Shown here piece after piece: positions 34,666-47,646 of a stretch of 64,000 nt of DNA (position 1 is the first letter of the stretch; each line of letters opens with the position of its first letter). The notes beneath the pieces were generated by a model. The model saw only the letters and a list, made by a program, of their open reading frames with translations, had not been told where the DNA came from and searched no databases. Location of the stretch: NCBI GenBank assembly GCA_028023455.1, contig JAQFVV010006231.1, forward strand, positions 9,130,036 to 9,194,035. Direction: 5' to 3'. The position numbers and the translations under genes were made by a program. The stretch is from Epiperipatus broadwayi. Lineage: Eukaryota > Onychophora > Udeonychophora > Euonychophora > Peripatidae.

Positions 34666-35223
34666 ATAATTAAGCAAACTGCAATAACCTACATATTTTA
34701 ATCTGTCTTACAAATTGTCTAACAATATGCAAATTAGAAGAGTTGTTAAAATGTCTGTAGAACTTCTGAGAGAAAAAAGCAAACTAGTGATACTAGTAAA
34801 GCAGAATAAAAGCAGTTTTATATGTTTAGTGCAGTTTCAGGCCAGATAGATAGTGCAGAGGAGATATAGTCAAATCTAACTGGACTGATTAAAATGATAA
34901 CAGTAAGCAGTAAAGTGCTTAGTAAAATTGTTAGCGAAAAGTAACATAGAAAGTTACAGAATTAAAATAATAAACTTTGAATGAAGTGAATAAATATTAA
35001 AAGGATTTTTAATAAAATATATGAACTGCTGTGATTAATATTATTTGTTGTGGAGTTCGATCAGATATTCGTCAGTTGAAAATACTAATGAATCTATTAC
35101 TAATTATACATTATTCCAAGTAAATAAACTCATTGTTATTAAAACTTTTTGGTGCATTTAATTTAAAGTATAATTATTAAACGTACGGCTATTTAGATTA
35201 TAGTCTGCCCAATGCATATTAAG

Positions 35224-35238
35224 TGGTGCAGTCCCTGC
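35224..35238 (+). promoter_or_regulatory. Possible primer-binding site
   Basis: TGGTGCAGTCCCTGC resembles the TGGCGCAGT and TGGCACAGT motifs of the two other LTR elements here and lies 0.2 kb before the gag remnant. AATAAA near 35124 could be the LTR polyadenylation signal. The LTR itself has no partner in the window. Confidence 0.35.
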
Positions 35239-35439
35239 ATAAGTATTTTGGGTACTAGATTGTCACAGTTGAAGTCAGAAATAGTAGGTTATTCAGCATA
35301 GTTACCAGAAATTGGATATATTAGATGTTAATGGAGAAGCATAAACTTATATAAATGCAGAACTGTGTAATAACATTTTTTGATGTAAATAACTCAGTCA
35401 GTGTCATATATATGTCAATCATATAGAAAAATATAAGAT

Positions 35440-36117
35440 AATAAATGGTATTATGGAAGACAAGTTAAAGTTGTTACTCTAATATGGATGTCAGGACAGG
35501 ATTTCTGCAATCGTTAAATCATTTATGTAATCTGAAGCCATCAGAAGAAATACCATATGAGGAATTGAAAAAACTAAATATCTATTTTAAGCCAACATCA
35601 TCAAAATATATGGCACATCTTTATAGTAAAATGCAGATATAAACTGAAAGCATACATATGATTTAGCACCTCTAAGTTTAGCAAAGAAATGTGAGTTTAG
35701 AGATTATAAGGAAATGTGATTGGATCGGTTGTTTTGGGGCATGCGAGAGCAAAACTTGGGCACTTGCTTCTAGAAGAATCTGCCATAATATGTAATGTTG
35801 ACATTGAATGTGTAAAACACACAAAACTATCCTAAACCAAGTGTAAGCATTTAAAAGTATAGTCACCTTGATTACATGGATAAATATGTCAAAGGCAGAA
35901 GAGTCGCAGAAGAATTTGGCATAGACCCCTAGTATGTTATTGCTGTGGAAAGACCTTGTAAAAATATGTGCAAATTCAAAACATGTTTTAACTGTGAGTT
36001 AACAGGCCATTTATCAAAGCTGTGACAAATATCAAAAGGATATTTACTAGCAAATTAATGTGAAAAATGGCAAAGGGCATGAATGTGAGGCTAATAAAAG
36101 AAAGTGACAATATGCCA
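35440..36117 (+). pseudogene. Gypsy-type gag remnant with two zinc knuckles, cut by a LINE
   Basis: The plus strand reads, with frame changes, NLKPSEEIPYEELKKL (about 35530-35577) and YFKPTSSKYMAHLYSKMQ (about 35583-35640), the usual mid-gag block of Gypsy elements. Near 35940-36050 come two clustered zinc-knuckle remnants, CYCCGKD and NCELTGHLSKL. Gag with paired knuckles fits the K02A2.6-like Gypsy group. The sequence ends abruptly at the 5' edge of the Tx1-type LINE, and no pol follows. Confidence 0.75.
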
Positions 36118-37883
36118 ACATTGAGGCAGTGCAGCGCTTCGTGCTGCTGGTGGAGCATGTAAGAACACATCGAAAAGCAGGGCCCGTTGCTGTTCAGATA
36201 GACTTTGCAGCTGCCTTTGACTCCGTGATACCAGCAAAACTACTATCCATATTAAGGCACTATGGAGTACCTATTGTCTATGTTAAAATCATTGCTAACT
36301 TGTTGCTAAACAGGTCAAATCACACATCACTTGATGGCTCCCTGGCACCTGGTTTCAGACCACATCTATCAATCCCCCAGGGGTCCCCACTAAGCACCCT
36401 TTGTTTCATTACCTACCTGAATCCCCTACTAGAAGATGTGGAAAAAGAACTACCAGGAGTCTTTGTGCCAGCACTAAAGGAGGAACTCCACCACATTTCA
36501 TATGTGGATGATGTTACCATTTTCCTCCCTTCTGAGAAATACCTGCCAAAGTTATACCAACTGCTGGACAGATATGCGAGCAGATTCAATCTGGCTGTCA
36601 ACCCAGACAAATCTGTTGTCTGGAAAATCAGTAGGGGTGTTACAGTACCATCAAGATATACAGGAAATTCACAGAAATTCCTTGGGTTCCCAATTGCCCT
36701 CTCCAAAACAGCAATGAGGAGGGCCATCCAGCAGGATCTTTTGGACAAAACCAAGAAGGTAACAAACTCTCTCTCAATGATCTCCCTCTCACTCCCAGGC
36801 AAGGTGGCATTGTTAAATATGATGGTGTTTCCACGTATAAACTACTACCTGCCCATCTTCAAACCGACCAAGGGTTTTCAGGATGCTATAAACTCAGCCT
36901 GCACCAAGATGATGTGGAAGAGAAAAACTGTATGCATCAGTCTGGCCAAGGTGCAGAGACCACGTGACCTGAATGGACTTGGTCTCCATGCCGTCAAGGT
37001 GTTTTTTGTTCAAAGAGCTCTTTCAGTGCTCAGGAAAATCCACAATAAAAAAGAAAAGGATCAGAGTGAAGACACTGTGGAGCCCACAGATACACCACCA
37101 CCCATACACAGTAAATGGGTCAAAGAACTACAAGAACAACTGGGGACTCTATTTTCAGTTTCCGAGCAAATTAGAGAAAGCTAAGCAAACGTATTGGGAA
37201 GTATACAAAATCCTTTTCCCAAATCAAAACCCATTATCTACCCGATTAAGACTGTCTGTAAAACAAATGCTCAAGAAGTCAAGATACTGGTGCATAGGAC
37301 CAAAACTGGTCGATTTTATAATCAAGTTTAACCTGTCCTCCTTGCCCACCAGTCACTTTTTGGTGATGCAAAGAGGATTTTGTCAATTAAGCCCCAAGTG
37401 TAAACTCTGTAATATGCATGAAGAAACACTGGAGCACATCTTCTATGCCTGCTCATACCTGAGTTGCACTAGAAATAAAATTATCGCATTTCCTCTGGCT
37501 GTGGCAATGTCCTGTCAATTGATCGGGCAATTAAAGAAGGAAACTATGCAACTATCAGGCTAGCGGCATGCCTACTACATGCCTTATGGATCACCAGGTG
37601 CCAGCATATCTTCAGACAAGGACATAGTGATCCTTGGATAACTTTTAAAACAGTAATAATAAGCATGAAGAACAGAGATCGACTCCTTGTGCCAGAGCAT
37701 CTCTTTGTAGACACATGGGCACAGATTATCATTTGTGATGACATCTCAGACTACTGCAGTAAATGTTATGACAATACCACACAAATTGGTTGCAAAACTT
37801 TGAACTTCTATATGAAACTATTATAATTATCAAATGTAGCTACCTGACACTGTAAATTTTTTCTTAATAAAAAAAAAAAAAAA
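36118..37883 (+). mobile_element. 5'-truncated Tx1/L1-type LINE with poly-A tail
   Basis: This is the least AT-rich segment in the window, and its codon use differs sharply from its flanks. It starts inside the RT domain, continues through the thumb and C-terminal zinc motif, then AATAAA overlapping an A run (37869-37883). 5' truncation plus a poly-A tail is the signature of target-primed reverse transcription. The upstream neighbour is a Gypsy gag remnant and the downstream neighbour is block X copy 2, so it probably inserted into that composite element. Short similar flanks (ACAATATGCC and GCAATGC) may be remains of a target duplication. Confidence 0.9.
36120..37826 (+). pseudogene. Reverse transcriptase, C-terminal part of a LINE ORF2
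   Basis: A frame open from before 36129 to 37181 covers about 350 residues. It shows VQIDFAAAFDSV (motif A, about 36195-36230), IPQGSPLSTL (about 36372-36400), YVDD (about 36500-36512; most LINEs of this clade have YADD or FADD), NPDKSVVW (about 36600-36625) and FLGFPI. The thumb block LPGKVALLNMMVFPRINYYL and NGLGLHAVK follow. A frameshift at about 37130-37180 moves to the next frame, which carries the zinc motif CKLCNMHEETLEHIFYAC (about 37400-37455). A second frameshift near 37510 leads to ALWITRCQHIF and a stop at 37824. Intact LINEs encode this as one frame with an N-terminal endonuclease, missing here. It cannot move by itself but is young compared with the other elements. Confidence 0.9.
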
Positions 37884-39810
37884 GCAATGCATAGGATAGA
37901 TTAAGTACATATGATTGATATAATGTACAAGTTCATCAGTAATTAACATTTTTTTTAAAAAGATAGCTTGACTAAAACTTTAGTTAGCTATATGGACTTT
38001 TCAATTATATAATCAATTCAGTAAATTACTTTGCAGAAAATTTAGGAAAAAAACCTTCTTGGAAGAATTGAAGTCCAATGAGAAGCTAGTTAGCCCCCAA
38101 ATTTCTTTCTTAGGCTGAGAGCCAGCTTCATATGGAATACCTCTGAAAAGCATGTTTCTCTACTCTAACCATGTATTGCTTAAACTTAATACTATTGCGA
38201 TTGCATTAAATGTTTTAATTTCTCCATTTACCAATCTACTCTTAATTTAAACTGTACCCGAATGGCTTACAGATGAACTTTTAGTTTATAAATCCATTAT
38301 ATATATATTTTGGTAATACTTTTTATGTATTTATAGATACTTAAGAGGTGTCAAATAACATTTTAAACCATATTAGCATTTAAGTAAGAAATTCTATATA
38401 TATATTGCTGATTAAAAAGTATTGCGAAAAAAAATTATATCATAGTATATTAATAAAGAGCTAGGAATTTACATCAATGTAACATCACCCTATTTTAAGG
38501 TATATCACTCTTTTGTATTGTTATAATAGGACAAATAAGTGAATGTGTAATGAGGCATTGAGATCATTCAACAGTAGTACTGGTCCAAGTATTCAATTAA
38601 TTTTAATATTGAAAATTTATTTGTCAGTCATTTATATAAATGTTGAACATTGCACGTAAATAATATTTTCATATATGTTCAATTTTAATGTCAAACATGA
38701 ATGCATTAAATCACCAAAGATTTAAAATCCAGATTTTATTAATGATTATTTTATAATTTAGTATGTTGAGATTACATATATATGTTGCATTTCTATTCAG
38801 AAACTGAAAATAATGATACATCTTATCCGTTGCTTACTCTATTAATATATTCTGCATGTTATAAAAGAAGACTGGTATACAATGATTTACTCACTATATA
38901 TTTTGTATTGATATAATTGCTTTCCAAGCTTAAATATTTATGCATTGGTGTTAGATACCTGTGATCAGAGTTTAAATCACATTTTCCAACTCCTCACATT
39001 ATTTTCATATTGAGGATTTATGTAAACGAAATTTACTCTCGCATATTACTGAATGGATGTTGAATTATTATTGTTAATGATAAATTAGTATATTGTTAAA
39101 CATAATATATATGAAGAAATTCTGTGCATGTATTTGATTTCCCTGTTGACAGAACCCTTATTTAAATGTATATGAATTGGATATTATGCATTTTCATGGC
39201 TCATGAAACACCCAAAAATGATGTTATAGAGAATGAAGGAAATAATAATAAATACATCCTTGATAGTGAAAAGCGTATACATGTTAAATATAAAGTTTTC
39301 AATTAAAATTTTGTAGGATTCATTTTCAGTTTGTTAATTTCTTTTATATATAAGATAGTCGAACTGCAGCTTAAGTTTTGTGGTCAATGGAAGTTTATTT
39401 TATTTGTTATATCTGTTGATAAAACATTAATGTTTATTATTAGAATTTGACATTGTCTCTCTATATGTTAGAGTATTTATAAGATGAAATTTGACTGTGG
39501 TAAGACCTAGTCAGTCTCATATTTCTCCCCGACATTAAAAAATATACCCATACTGATAGAAGATACCGAGGATCAGAACTAGCATATCTCATAAGTTAAT
39601 ATAATCATGTAGATAGGATATGTAAATAGCCTAGAGCAATTATATATTTAGACGACATCCAGTTTTAAGGTACTAAACTAGAAATAACATCTGGTGAGAT
39701 GTTCATGTACAAAGAGTCATTTCTTAAATGACTATTACAATAACACACATATAATAGCTGGCACATAGTTAAACCAATTATTTATCTAATATTGCTTGAT
39801 TTTATGGGTA
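37884..39810 (+). repeat. Duplicated block X, copy 2
   Basis: It aligns with 28605-31080 from AGATTAAG onward through GAAGTCCAATGAGAAGC, AGCCAGCTTCATATG, ATTTAAACTGTACCCGAAT, GACATTGTCTCT and ATATTTAGA.GACATC. No coding frame is visible. It immediately follows the LINE poly-A tail. Confidence 0.7.
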
Positions 39811-40489
39811 TTTAATCATTCTTAGTTAGAGGTAAAATAGGGTTGAAAAAGTACTGAAACCTTTGTCATCTGAAAATTGACTAATTTATTTTGTAATGCT
39901 TTCACTGTTCCTCTATGAGAATGTTGGAAAGCCTGCTTTGCAGAAATTGCTTAGCTGTGATTCACAGATTGGTTTGTATAACCATTATAAAACTCACCTT
40001 AAAATTTTTTAGTTCCTTTTTCTGAATTAGAATAACCATATTCATTTAGGATTAACTGCTAATGATAATTATTTTTCCAAAATGATCAAAACTAATTGAA
40101 TACAAACATATCATTACTTCATTTGATCTTATTTAATTGTAGTTTAGCTGCTTATCATCTTATTCTTCTAAGTCCATTATTAAAAACTTGTATTCCACTT
40201 TTCAAATATCACAATATATTTGATTTAAAATAATTTTTGTGAATTTTGAATATATGACCAGAGAAAGTAGTAAGATATAGCAAAATATTTTTTGACTTGA
40301 ATAATAGACTATTTACAAAATAAACTATTGGAATAATTAAAATATCTGCCCAGCATGAATTAGTGCATGATAGGATCAGACTTTGGAGCATAAGGTTATA
40401 AGCCAGATTCCAGTTTTAGCACTTCTGGTGATTACATTTCTTATGAAATCTCAAACAACAGAGACATTCAATTATTTCTAGAAACAACA

Positions 40490-40900
40490 TAATTGAACAT
40501 CATACAAAACTGTTTAACTTTCAATATCTGCAACATAATCAATACTTTGAGAGCCATCTTGAGTAATTATTGGTAGCAGTAACACTTTCACTGACAATCA
40601 AAAATATTAGATAGCATAATATACAATTACTGGTCTAGTGTCAGAATATAACCATAGACAATAATGAATATGAATATTAGTCAATACCAAACAAAACTAT
40701 TTAACATCTGCATTAGGAGCAGTAATTCATTCCACTCCAGAGCCATCTTCAATAATCACTTGATACTAACTAGTAGCAATATTCAATGGCTTGTTTGGTA
40801 TATGCCATTTTTACAAAGTAGTTAAGCATAAAAAAAAAACTTACATTTAAAAATATATAGTGACTGGTTTAGTGTGAGATATTAAACTATACAAGGTTAA
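40490..40900 (+). repeat. Imperfect tandem duplication, about 200 bp
   Basis: Units near 40495-40675 and 40680-40900 share ACAAAACT.TTTAAC, ATCTGCA, GAGCCATCTT.A.TAAT and ACTGGT(C/T)TAGTGT, in the same order. Confidence 0.55.
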
Positions 40901-42887
40901 TTTGAGCTCAATCCTTAGAATATATGAATCTTAAATTAGTTTTTACAATTTAAAAAGCTAATGTAGTTGCTAGATGTGAAGATGAAAATACAATGTTCCT
41001 CACTGATGGTCCAATAATCTGGGAATTGGGCAATAGCATCTAGTCTTTTTGAATACTCAAACATACAATAAAGGATTCAGGAATAAAATAAAGTTATTTT
41101 TTGTTCAAAATACAATTTAAACTTTAACTAAAATCATCAATATTGAAAATACAAATACAACTTTGATGTATGAGAATACTGTTTCGGACAGTTTCTGATA
41201 AGAGCAATTAATGTATTCAATAAGATCTCAAATATTATACAAGATGTAAGATATATTTAAATTTTTTTATTTTTATAAAGTATATAATATTTGACACATT
41301 GTATGGTCTAATAATAAAATTTAAAGTAATGAATATCCTGCAACTAACAATTTTATAATTACAACATTTAAATTTTTGAGTAATGAACAAACAAAAGATA
41401 ATCTTTCTCTCATTTTCACATCATTTAAAGTTATTCAATTCTAAAATGTATGATAATGAGGAAATAAATATTTTTCTTGAATAATTTGAAAACAAAATTA
41501 TAATCTATAAAATTATTGATTATAATTTTAAAAACATATTAATAAAAGTTTTATAATTTAATAAAAATTTTAAGCTAATTGTCAAAGCATTTATTCAATC
41601 AATAGGAGCAAAATGTAGAACTATTTACTGCCCAGTTACATCAGTGGTTAAACATCAAAATTGAAAATCATTTTGTTTTTATTCATTTATGCAAGAATTA
41701 TTGGAAATAGATTGTAAATATATTATATGAGGGGTCTTTTAATAAAAACTAATATATCTTCATTGAAAAATTATTTTGATATAAAAAGCTGAGTTAGAGA
41801 AGCTGAAATTACACAGTACTTACGAGAATCACATGTGAATGTTTATGAAATTAAAAAAAAATACAAATTATGGAAGAGTGGATAATTAACAGTATATTTT
41901 TTTTATTGTTGATAAATACAGCAATGTTCAAAATGCTTGAACAACTTAAAGAAGAGTTGGTGACTTTCGTACTAAGAAAAGTAATCCAAATGGATGATTT
42001 ATGTCAAAAGACATCTCACTATAATTTTTCAGGATCTAATATATATATATTTATTTTAAATCTAATTATGAACTCAAAATTCTGTTTGCAAAACTTAAAT
42101 ATTTGAAATATCCACACTTAGTTGCTAACTTTACTATTAGATTATACAAAAAATATTAATGTGATATTTGCTGCTGCATACCTTCCTCTAATGTTATATT
42201 ATAACACTGCAAGAAAGTAAAATTTCTAGTTATCAAACAATGTTCTAAATAAGAATTGATGTCACATTTGGAACTTGGATTTTAAGTAATACATATTTGG
42301 GGGGAGGGGATCACAAAAATATTTTAAAGCACAATGAGTACATTTAAAGAATATATTTTCTTAATAAAGAATGGCCATTGCATTGATTAAATTCAAACAT
42401 GTTTCATCATTCTGATTGGGATCTTTAAATTATATTAGTTTTATTATACTTATAATCTTTAACTGCAACACATTAAATAATTTACAAAGTATGTATAGAA
42501 GATATATAATTAAATTACTATAACTTCAAAAACATTATAGAAAGAAAAACAACCGATTCTTAATAGACACAGGTATATAATAAGCCCGTGTTTCAGTTAT
42601 TGTTTATTTTCAAAAAAGACAACAGTTTAAATGTGTTTAATTCAATGTAAAAATATATCACTGTAATTCCACTTTCTGAAAAAGTTCCGTCAGTTCATTA
42701 ATTTCAACTTTATGCAGAATATAAAAACAAAAAGTTTAGTTCTATGCTAAGCATTTATCCTCAAAACACCAACAGAAAAATAATTTCAGGAAAGTGATAG
42801 CAGTATACAAAAAGCTTCAATTTTCATTATAAAATTTTTATTTATAAAATTTCAAGATATGCAAGATATTTAAATGTTTCTTTTTTA
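40901..42887. other. AT-rich DNA, no gene seen
   Basis: I see nothing to annotate. The 78-codon frame at 41870-42106 has no recognisable motif. Confidence 0.5.
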
Positions 42888-42975
42888 AGTGTCATAGCAT
42901 CTGCGGGGACGCGAACCCGCAACCCGGGCAATTGCCTGCTAGTGCAAGGCACAAGTATTTAAGCCTTTCCCTTTT
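42888..42975 (-). repeat. tRNA-derived fragment with perfect T-arm
   Basis: On the minus strand GCGGG, TTCGCGT and CCCCGC form a perfect T-arm with a box B. The preceding TTGCACTAGCAGGCAA resembles an anticodon arm, and GCTATGACA would be the 3' acceptor strand. The 5' half (acceptor and D-arm) is eroded, so it is not a functional tRNA. GC content is far above the local level. Confidence 0.6.
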
Positions 42976-45049
42976 TACCATTATCTTTATAACGTTTATT
43001 ACGGTACAGTATTTGAATTTCTGAAATTTATCAATGCAATTTTTTTTCATAATCAAGTAAATGTAATGAAATGTATTCATTTTTTATTAATTTAATTTTT
43101 ACAAAAAAATGTTCATTAATAACTTACATTTAAACTATACTAATACATTTTGTTTAATTTTTAAATATTTTCTATTTGACTGATATAATGATTTGCATTT
43201 GAATGACTTTGTCAAGTTCTGAAAACTTTCCATTTACAAAAAGTGTGGAACACACATTTTCAGATTAATGGTAATCTATCTGTACAAACAATAAATATAT
43301 TATTACAATACTTAAATTAATTTATAAACTCTTACATTTCAAACATACAGATGCAGACATTGGAAAAAATATGCTAATGGATCCTAAGATGTTTCTATTA
43401 AAGCAGATTATGCCACATGCTGGTTTTCTATTTAAAACCATTAGTATATTTTGGTTAAAAAGTACAATCATATATATGAAATTGAAGAAACTGTGTTAAT
43501 AGAAATTTGTAAAAAAATCATTGAAAAGAGAAAAAATATTAACTTTGTAGTTTTAATTTTTAATGTTTTTACTACTTTTTCCCCCCATATAAAACTTGAA
43601 CTTTATGCTTGTTTAATCCATTTAATTTTTAAATAAATATATGTTCTGGACTGTGCAATATTTTGTATTATCCTCTGCTTAAATGTTACTAACATACTTT
43701 TTATAAAAAAATTATCTTCTGTTATTCCTGAATTGGATTTTCTTGCAATTTTTCTGAAAATAATAAAGTGTGACAGAAGATGGAGACTGGCATGCATCTT
43801 TTGGATGTAGATATATGTAAACTTATTAAAGTTTATATCTAAAGATTCTTTTTTTACTATATTGTTAGTTAACAGGATTATGAAGTGCTAAAACATTTGT
43901 TCTGCCACAAATTGATTATCTTTTTATTTATTTTTATAATTATTCTTAAGAAGGTACATGTACCATTGTTTATGTTTTAAGCATTTTATTAAAATGATTT
44001 TTTTTTTTTTTAATAGTAACTGTTAATAGAAGTAAATGTAAAGTTACACTTTTATGAAAAATTGTGACGTAACTTTCGTGTAATTTTAATGATATGTATA
44101 TTGAACATAATATGGAAAAATTTAAAGGATTCGCCACTGATATATATATGTAAAAAGATTAATACAGACAAAATTTGTAAATAATGATCATAACTTCCTG
44201 TTTTATTTCTCGTTAACCACATGATCAAAATTTCAGCTTTACAAAGCACAATATTTTATTATTTTTCTCTTAATTATTTTTTGTTTCTAGAAATTATTTC
44301 ACACTGAAATTTTTTTCTTCCAACTTCTCATATTAATTCAAAATGAAAAACAATTTTTTTTTTTTTAAAAAAAAAAACACCTTTCTTTTACAATTTTTTA
44401 AAAATAATTAGCGTGTGAGAGAAAAATAATAATGAAAGCACAAACTTTCTTGTGCCTAACTCTCTGGGATATGTCGAGACCCGGCCTTCCACTATCAAAC
44501 ACAATGCAGAGACTGGATGGAAACTGCTAGTATGCAAAATTAAAATCTGCATTTTAAACAGCCTTAAGTAAAGAGAAATCTTAATTTAGAAAAAAAAAAA
44601 AAGGCAACTAATAACACTTCATTACATATAGATATAATGAAGATAATTGTATATTTCATTAGCATTCAAAATGATATTAACTTTCTAATTACTTGTAATA
44701 CTGATTAACTTCTACTTTTAAATTTAGGATAATAGATTAAGATTATTTTAGTTTGTGGATTAAATATCCATTTACTAATAAAACTAATCCTAATCCTTCA
44801 CCCATAATCTAATAACATTTCTAATAAAAATAGTTATCACATCTATGACAAAGAACATTAAGTGTTTTTTTAATATAAATTTAGATATAAACTGATATAA
44901 ATTTACAGAATTCTTGTCTTTTTAAATTACATTTGCCTTTATCTCGCCAGGCTTTTCTTAAAACATGAGATTTAATCATTATTTCAAAGCATCCAAAAAT
45001 AGATCATGTGATTAGCCCACCTGAGATCTTTATTTAATAAAAAGTACAC
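42976..45049. other. AT-rich DNA, no gene seen
   Basis: Only a short less AT-rich patch (about 44450-44530, with GAGACCCGGCCTTCC) stands out, and it shows no motif I recognise. Confidence 0.5.
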
Positions 45050-45175
45050 CCCCTCCGATGAAAAAATTCCTAGAATATTCTCGAAGTGGATACTATTGTA
45101 TAACATCAAAATTGTGGCTTCCCCAACGTTTGAATCCACAGAAGTCATAGAATGCTGCTCTACCAATAAAATCAT
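45050..45175 (-). repeat. tRNA-like SINE fragment
   Basis: On the minus strand box A-like TGGTAGAGCAG and box B-like GGATTCAAACG are about 20 bases apart, closer than in a tRNA, so the anticodon region is deleted. The downstream part holds GGGGAAGCCACAA and GAGGGGGTGTAC. Confidence 0.45.
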
Positions 45176-45415
45176 TACAAAAATTCTAATTACTGAGTCA
45201 AATTTTTACAATGCAAATACCAAAACTTTTAATTAGAAAGTTAATATCAAATTTAAGACATTTATATTACAGTGCAATACTAACTATATTTCTAGCAAAA
45301 TATGCTAATGAAACTGTCAAATACACAATTATCATGTATGTGTGTATATTTATATTGATACACATATACAAAATAAAAAGTTCTTACTTATTGCTATAGA
45401 AATATACATACATGG

Positions 45416-45482
45416 CAACAGTCTCGTTGATTACCGGAGGCACATGGCAACATCCACTTAAATTAATCGAGGCACATGCCAA
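45416..45482 (+). repeat. Short minisatellite, GGCACATG(G/C)CAACA
   Basis: Three copies of a CATGGCAACA or CATGCCAACA motif are spaced about 30-36 bp apart, two of them preceded by GAGG. Confidence 0.6.
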
Positions 45483-45499
45483 CAAGATAATTTATAAAA

Positions 45500-47509
45500 C
45501 ATTTCAATTTTATTTTACATAATATATATATATGTATGTATGTGTTTATGTGTGTGTATGGATGTATATATACATAAATATCAATGGTGAATTAGTTTTG
45601 CCTTAAAGCAGCAGTTATTTTTTAAAATTATAAACGCACTTTATTTATTAATGCCAATTATTGGTACATAATAATATTTTTAAAATTATAACATTTCAAT
45701 TAGAATAAAGACAATTTTCACATGTTATTTTCTAAGAACTGTTTCAATTTTTTATCCGGTTACTCAAAAGTCTATCATAATCTAAAGATAAAGCAATCAT
45801 CACATATTAAAACTGTTTTAAGTGTCCTAACTGGAACGTTATTAATTTTAAATATTATCATGTCTTGGAAAAATAAATAAGACATTTATTTATTTTTTAT
45901 ATGTAAACAAAATTGAAGTATTGACCAGTGATGCATATATACACACAGACACATACATATATATGCACAAGCTCACAGACATATTCTAATCTGCTGTTGA
46001 TCCTTTTCAGGTGTATTAGATGACATACTTTAATGAGAGGTGTGTGAGAGCTGCTTTACAATGAACATTGTTTTTAAAAAAATAAACTAATGAAAGAAAC
46101 AGCATATATTACATAGCAAGCCTACCTAGGAAAGATTCTAAACATAACATTTAAGCTGTACAAAATCTTTTATTTATACTCATATCCGACCCTTTTTTGA
46201 TAATACCATCAACTATATCTCTCTCATTTTTTATTCATTTTAAAAATAAACAAGACTACATTTGAGAGGGTCCGCAGATAACCACATACTGTTTTAAAGA
46301 TGTTTTTCTTCTTTTTTTTTTTTGTTAAATTTTTCTTTCTTTTTTTTTTTTGTACAAAGCATTAGGTGAGGTGTAATAAAGTCAATTTTTTTTAAGTACA
46401 TACACATATGGACGACAAGCAAAAAAAGAAAGTCTATAGATATGATACAGTTGGCATGTGGTATTAAAACCACTTGATTCAACAAAAACAAAAAAATGAA
46501 AACTGGCAATAGACTGTTCAAAAACAAACAGATTTTTTTTTTTTCAATATTGCACCATTATTTTACAAAGTATGTATGTATACATACCAAATAGTTAACC
46601 GATATGGATAAATATGTCTGTTAACATTGTAACAGTTGAGGAAGAAAAAGATCTGTAACGGGGTTCTCCTGTTTTCATTCCTTCCTTAAAGCACACTTGG
46701 CTGACTATGGTGAGCATCGGGAATAAGAACTATACTGGATGAGGTGAGTCACATGACATCAGGAATTTATGCAAAACTAACAGTAAGATTAACAATAAAA
46801 TAGTTTACAGTATTAGATTTGCATAAAATCACCGATTATATAAATAAGCATGCAAGTGATTGGTTAATTTCCATTATAACAATTTTTTATATATAAAACA
46901 AATGCAAACATGTTATTAAAAAAGTAGAAAAAAAAACACAAATTAAAAAAAAATACTTGCATGATTACACAAGAAATGAGGTGGGTGGAGGGGAGTGATT
47001 TCATACTAACCTCACCAAAAAAATTCTATTTTATATAAATAATGAGATGATAACCATTATGACAAGATGTATTTTTGTCTGAACATTTTCTTTTTAATAA
47101 AAACAAAGCTTTGCTAATATGGCAAAAAAACGCTACTTTTTGCAGCACATGCTAACTCTTTGACTCTCAGGTGCAAGTGTCGCAAAAACATTCGTCATAA
47201 CATCAAACCTAGTTAGCTGATTTAGTGGGGGAATTTTTTTTAATTATTTTTTTAATTTTTCTTTTCTATGCCCCAATGAAGTTTAAAATTTGATTGTCTA
47301 AAAATTCTACAATGGTCATCTGGGTTTGAAATTATGTCCATGATAGGAAACAATTGTAACGATAGAAACAACAGCAATTCAGCTTGGAGGCTCAGTCCAG
47401 ATCGTGCTGATCATTCAATTCCATAGCTTCCTTGCATATTTAAAAAAATTCAAAATGAAACCAAGGTAAAACAAAAATAAAATGGCATCTTGAGTCTCTG
47501 AACATAGAA
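45500..47509 (-). other. No gene seen; possibly 3' UTR of the candidate exon
   Basis: If the exon at 47.5 kb is real, this stretch downstream on the minus strand could hold its 3' UTR. The part 46600-47510 is somewhat less AT-rich than the average here, but I cannot fix a polyadenylation site. No other feature is visible. Confidence 0.25.
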
Positions 47510-47646
47510 TTACTTGATGTCTCCATTGAAGGATTCTCTAGGGCCCCCACCAATCACATCGCTGCTTTCAGTGCCCTTGCTATGCAAATTTATAGAGATT
47601 TTTTTTACCACTATAATGGGCCCCGGTGAAATTCTCCTCCTTCACC
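47510..47646 (-). CDS. Candidate 3'-terminal exon, unidentified gene
   Basis: A GC-enriched island is preceded on the minus strand by a good polypyrimidine tract and acceptor (TTTATTTATTTTTTTAG, AG at 47647-47648). Entering in phase 0 it would code GEGGEFHRGPL and stop at about 47611. In a second phase it codes 21 residues ending NLYKFA. In the third frame, reached only from an internal AG (after GTGAAG), 43 codons stay open and end GGPRESFNGDIK with a stop at 47510-47512. I do not recognise any of these termini. The composition, the acceptor and the open third frame argue for a real exon, but the frame is undecided and no upstream exon was found in the window. Confidence 0.35.

Noticed and set aside
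36413-36834. Minus-strand and second-frame open frames within the LINE
   Set aside because: They overlap the clearly coding RT frame and have no family resemblance.
42888-42975. Functional tRNA gene
   Set aside because: Only the T-arm is intact. The acceptor 5' strand and D-arm cannot be folded.
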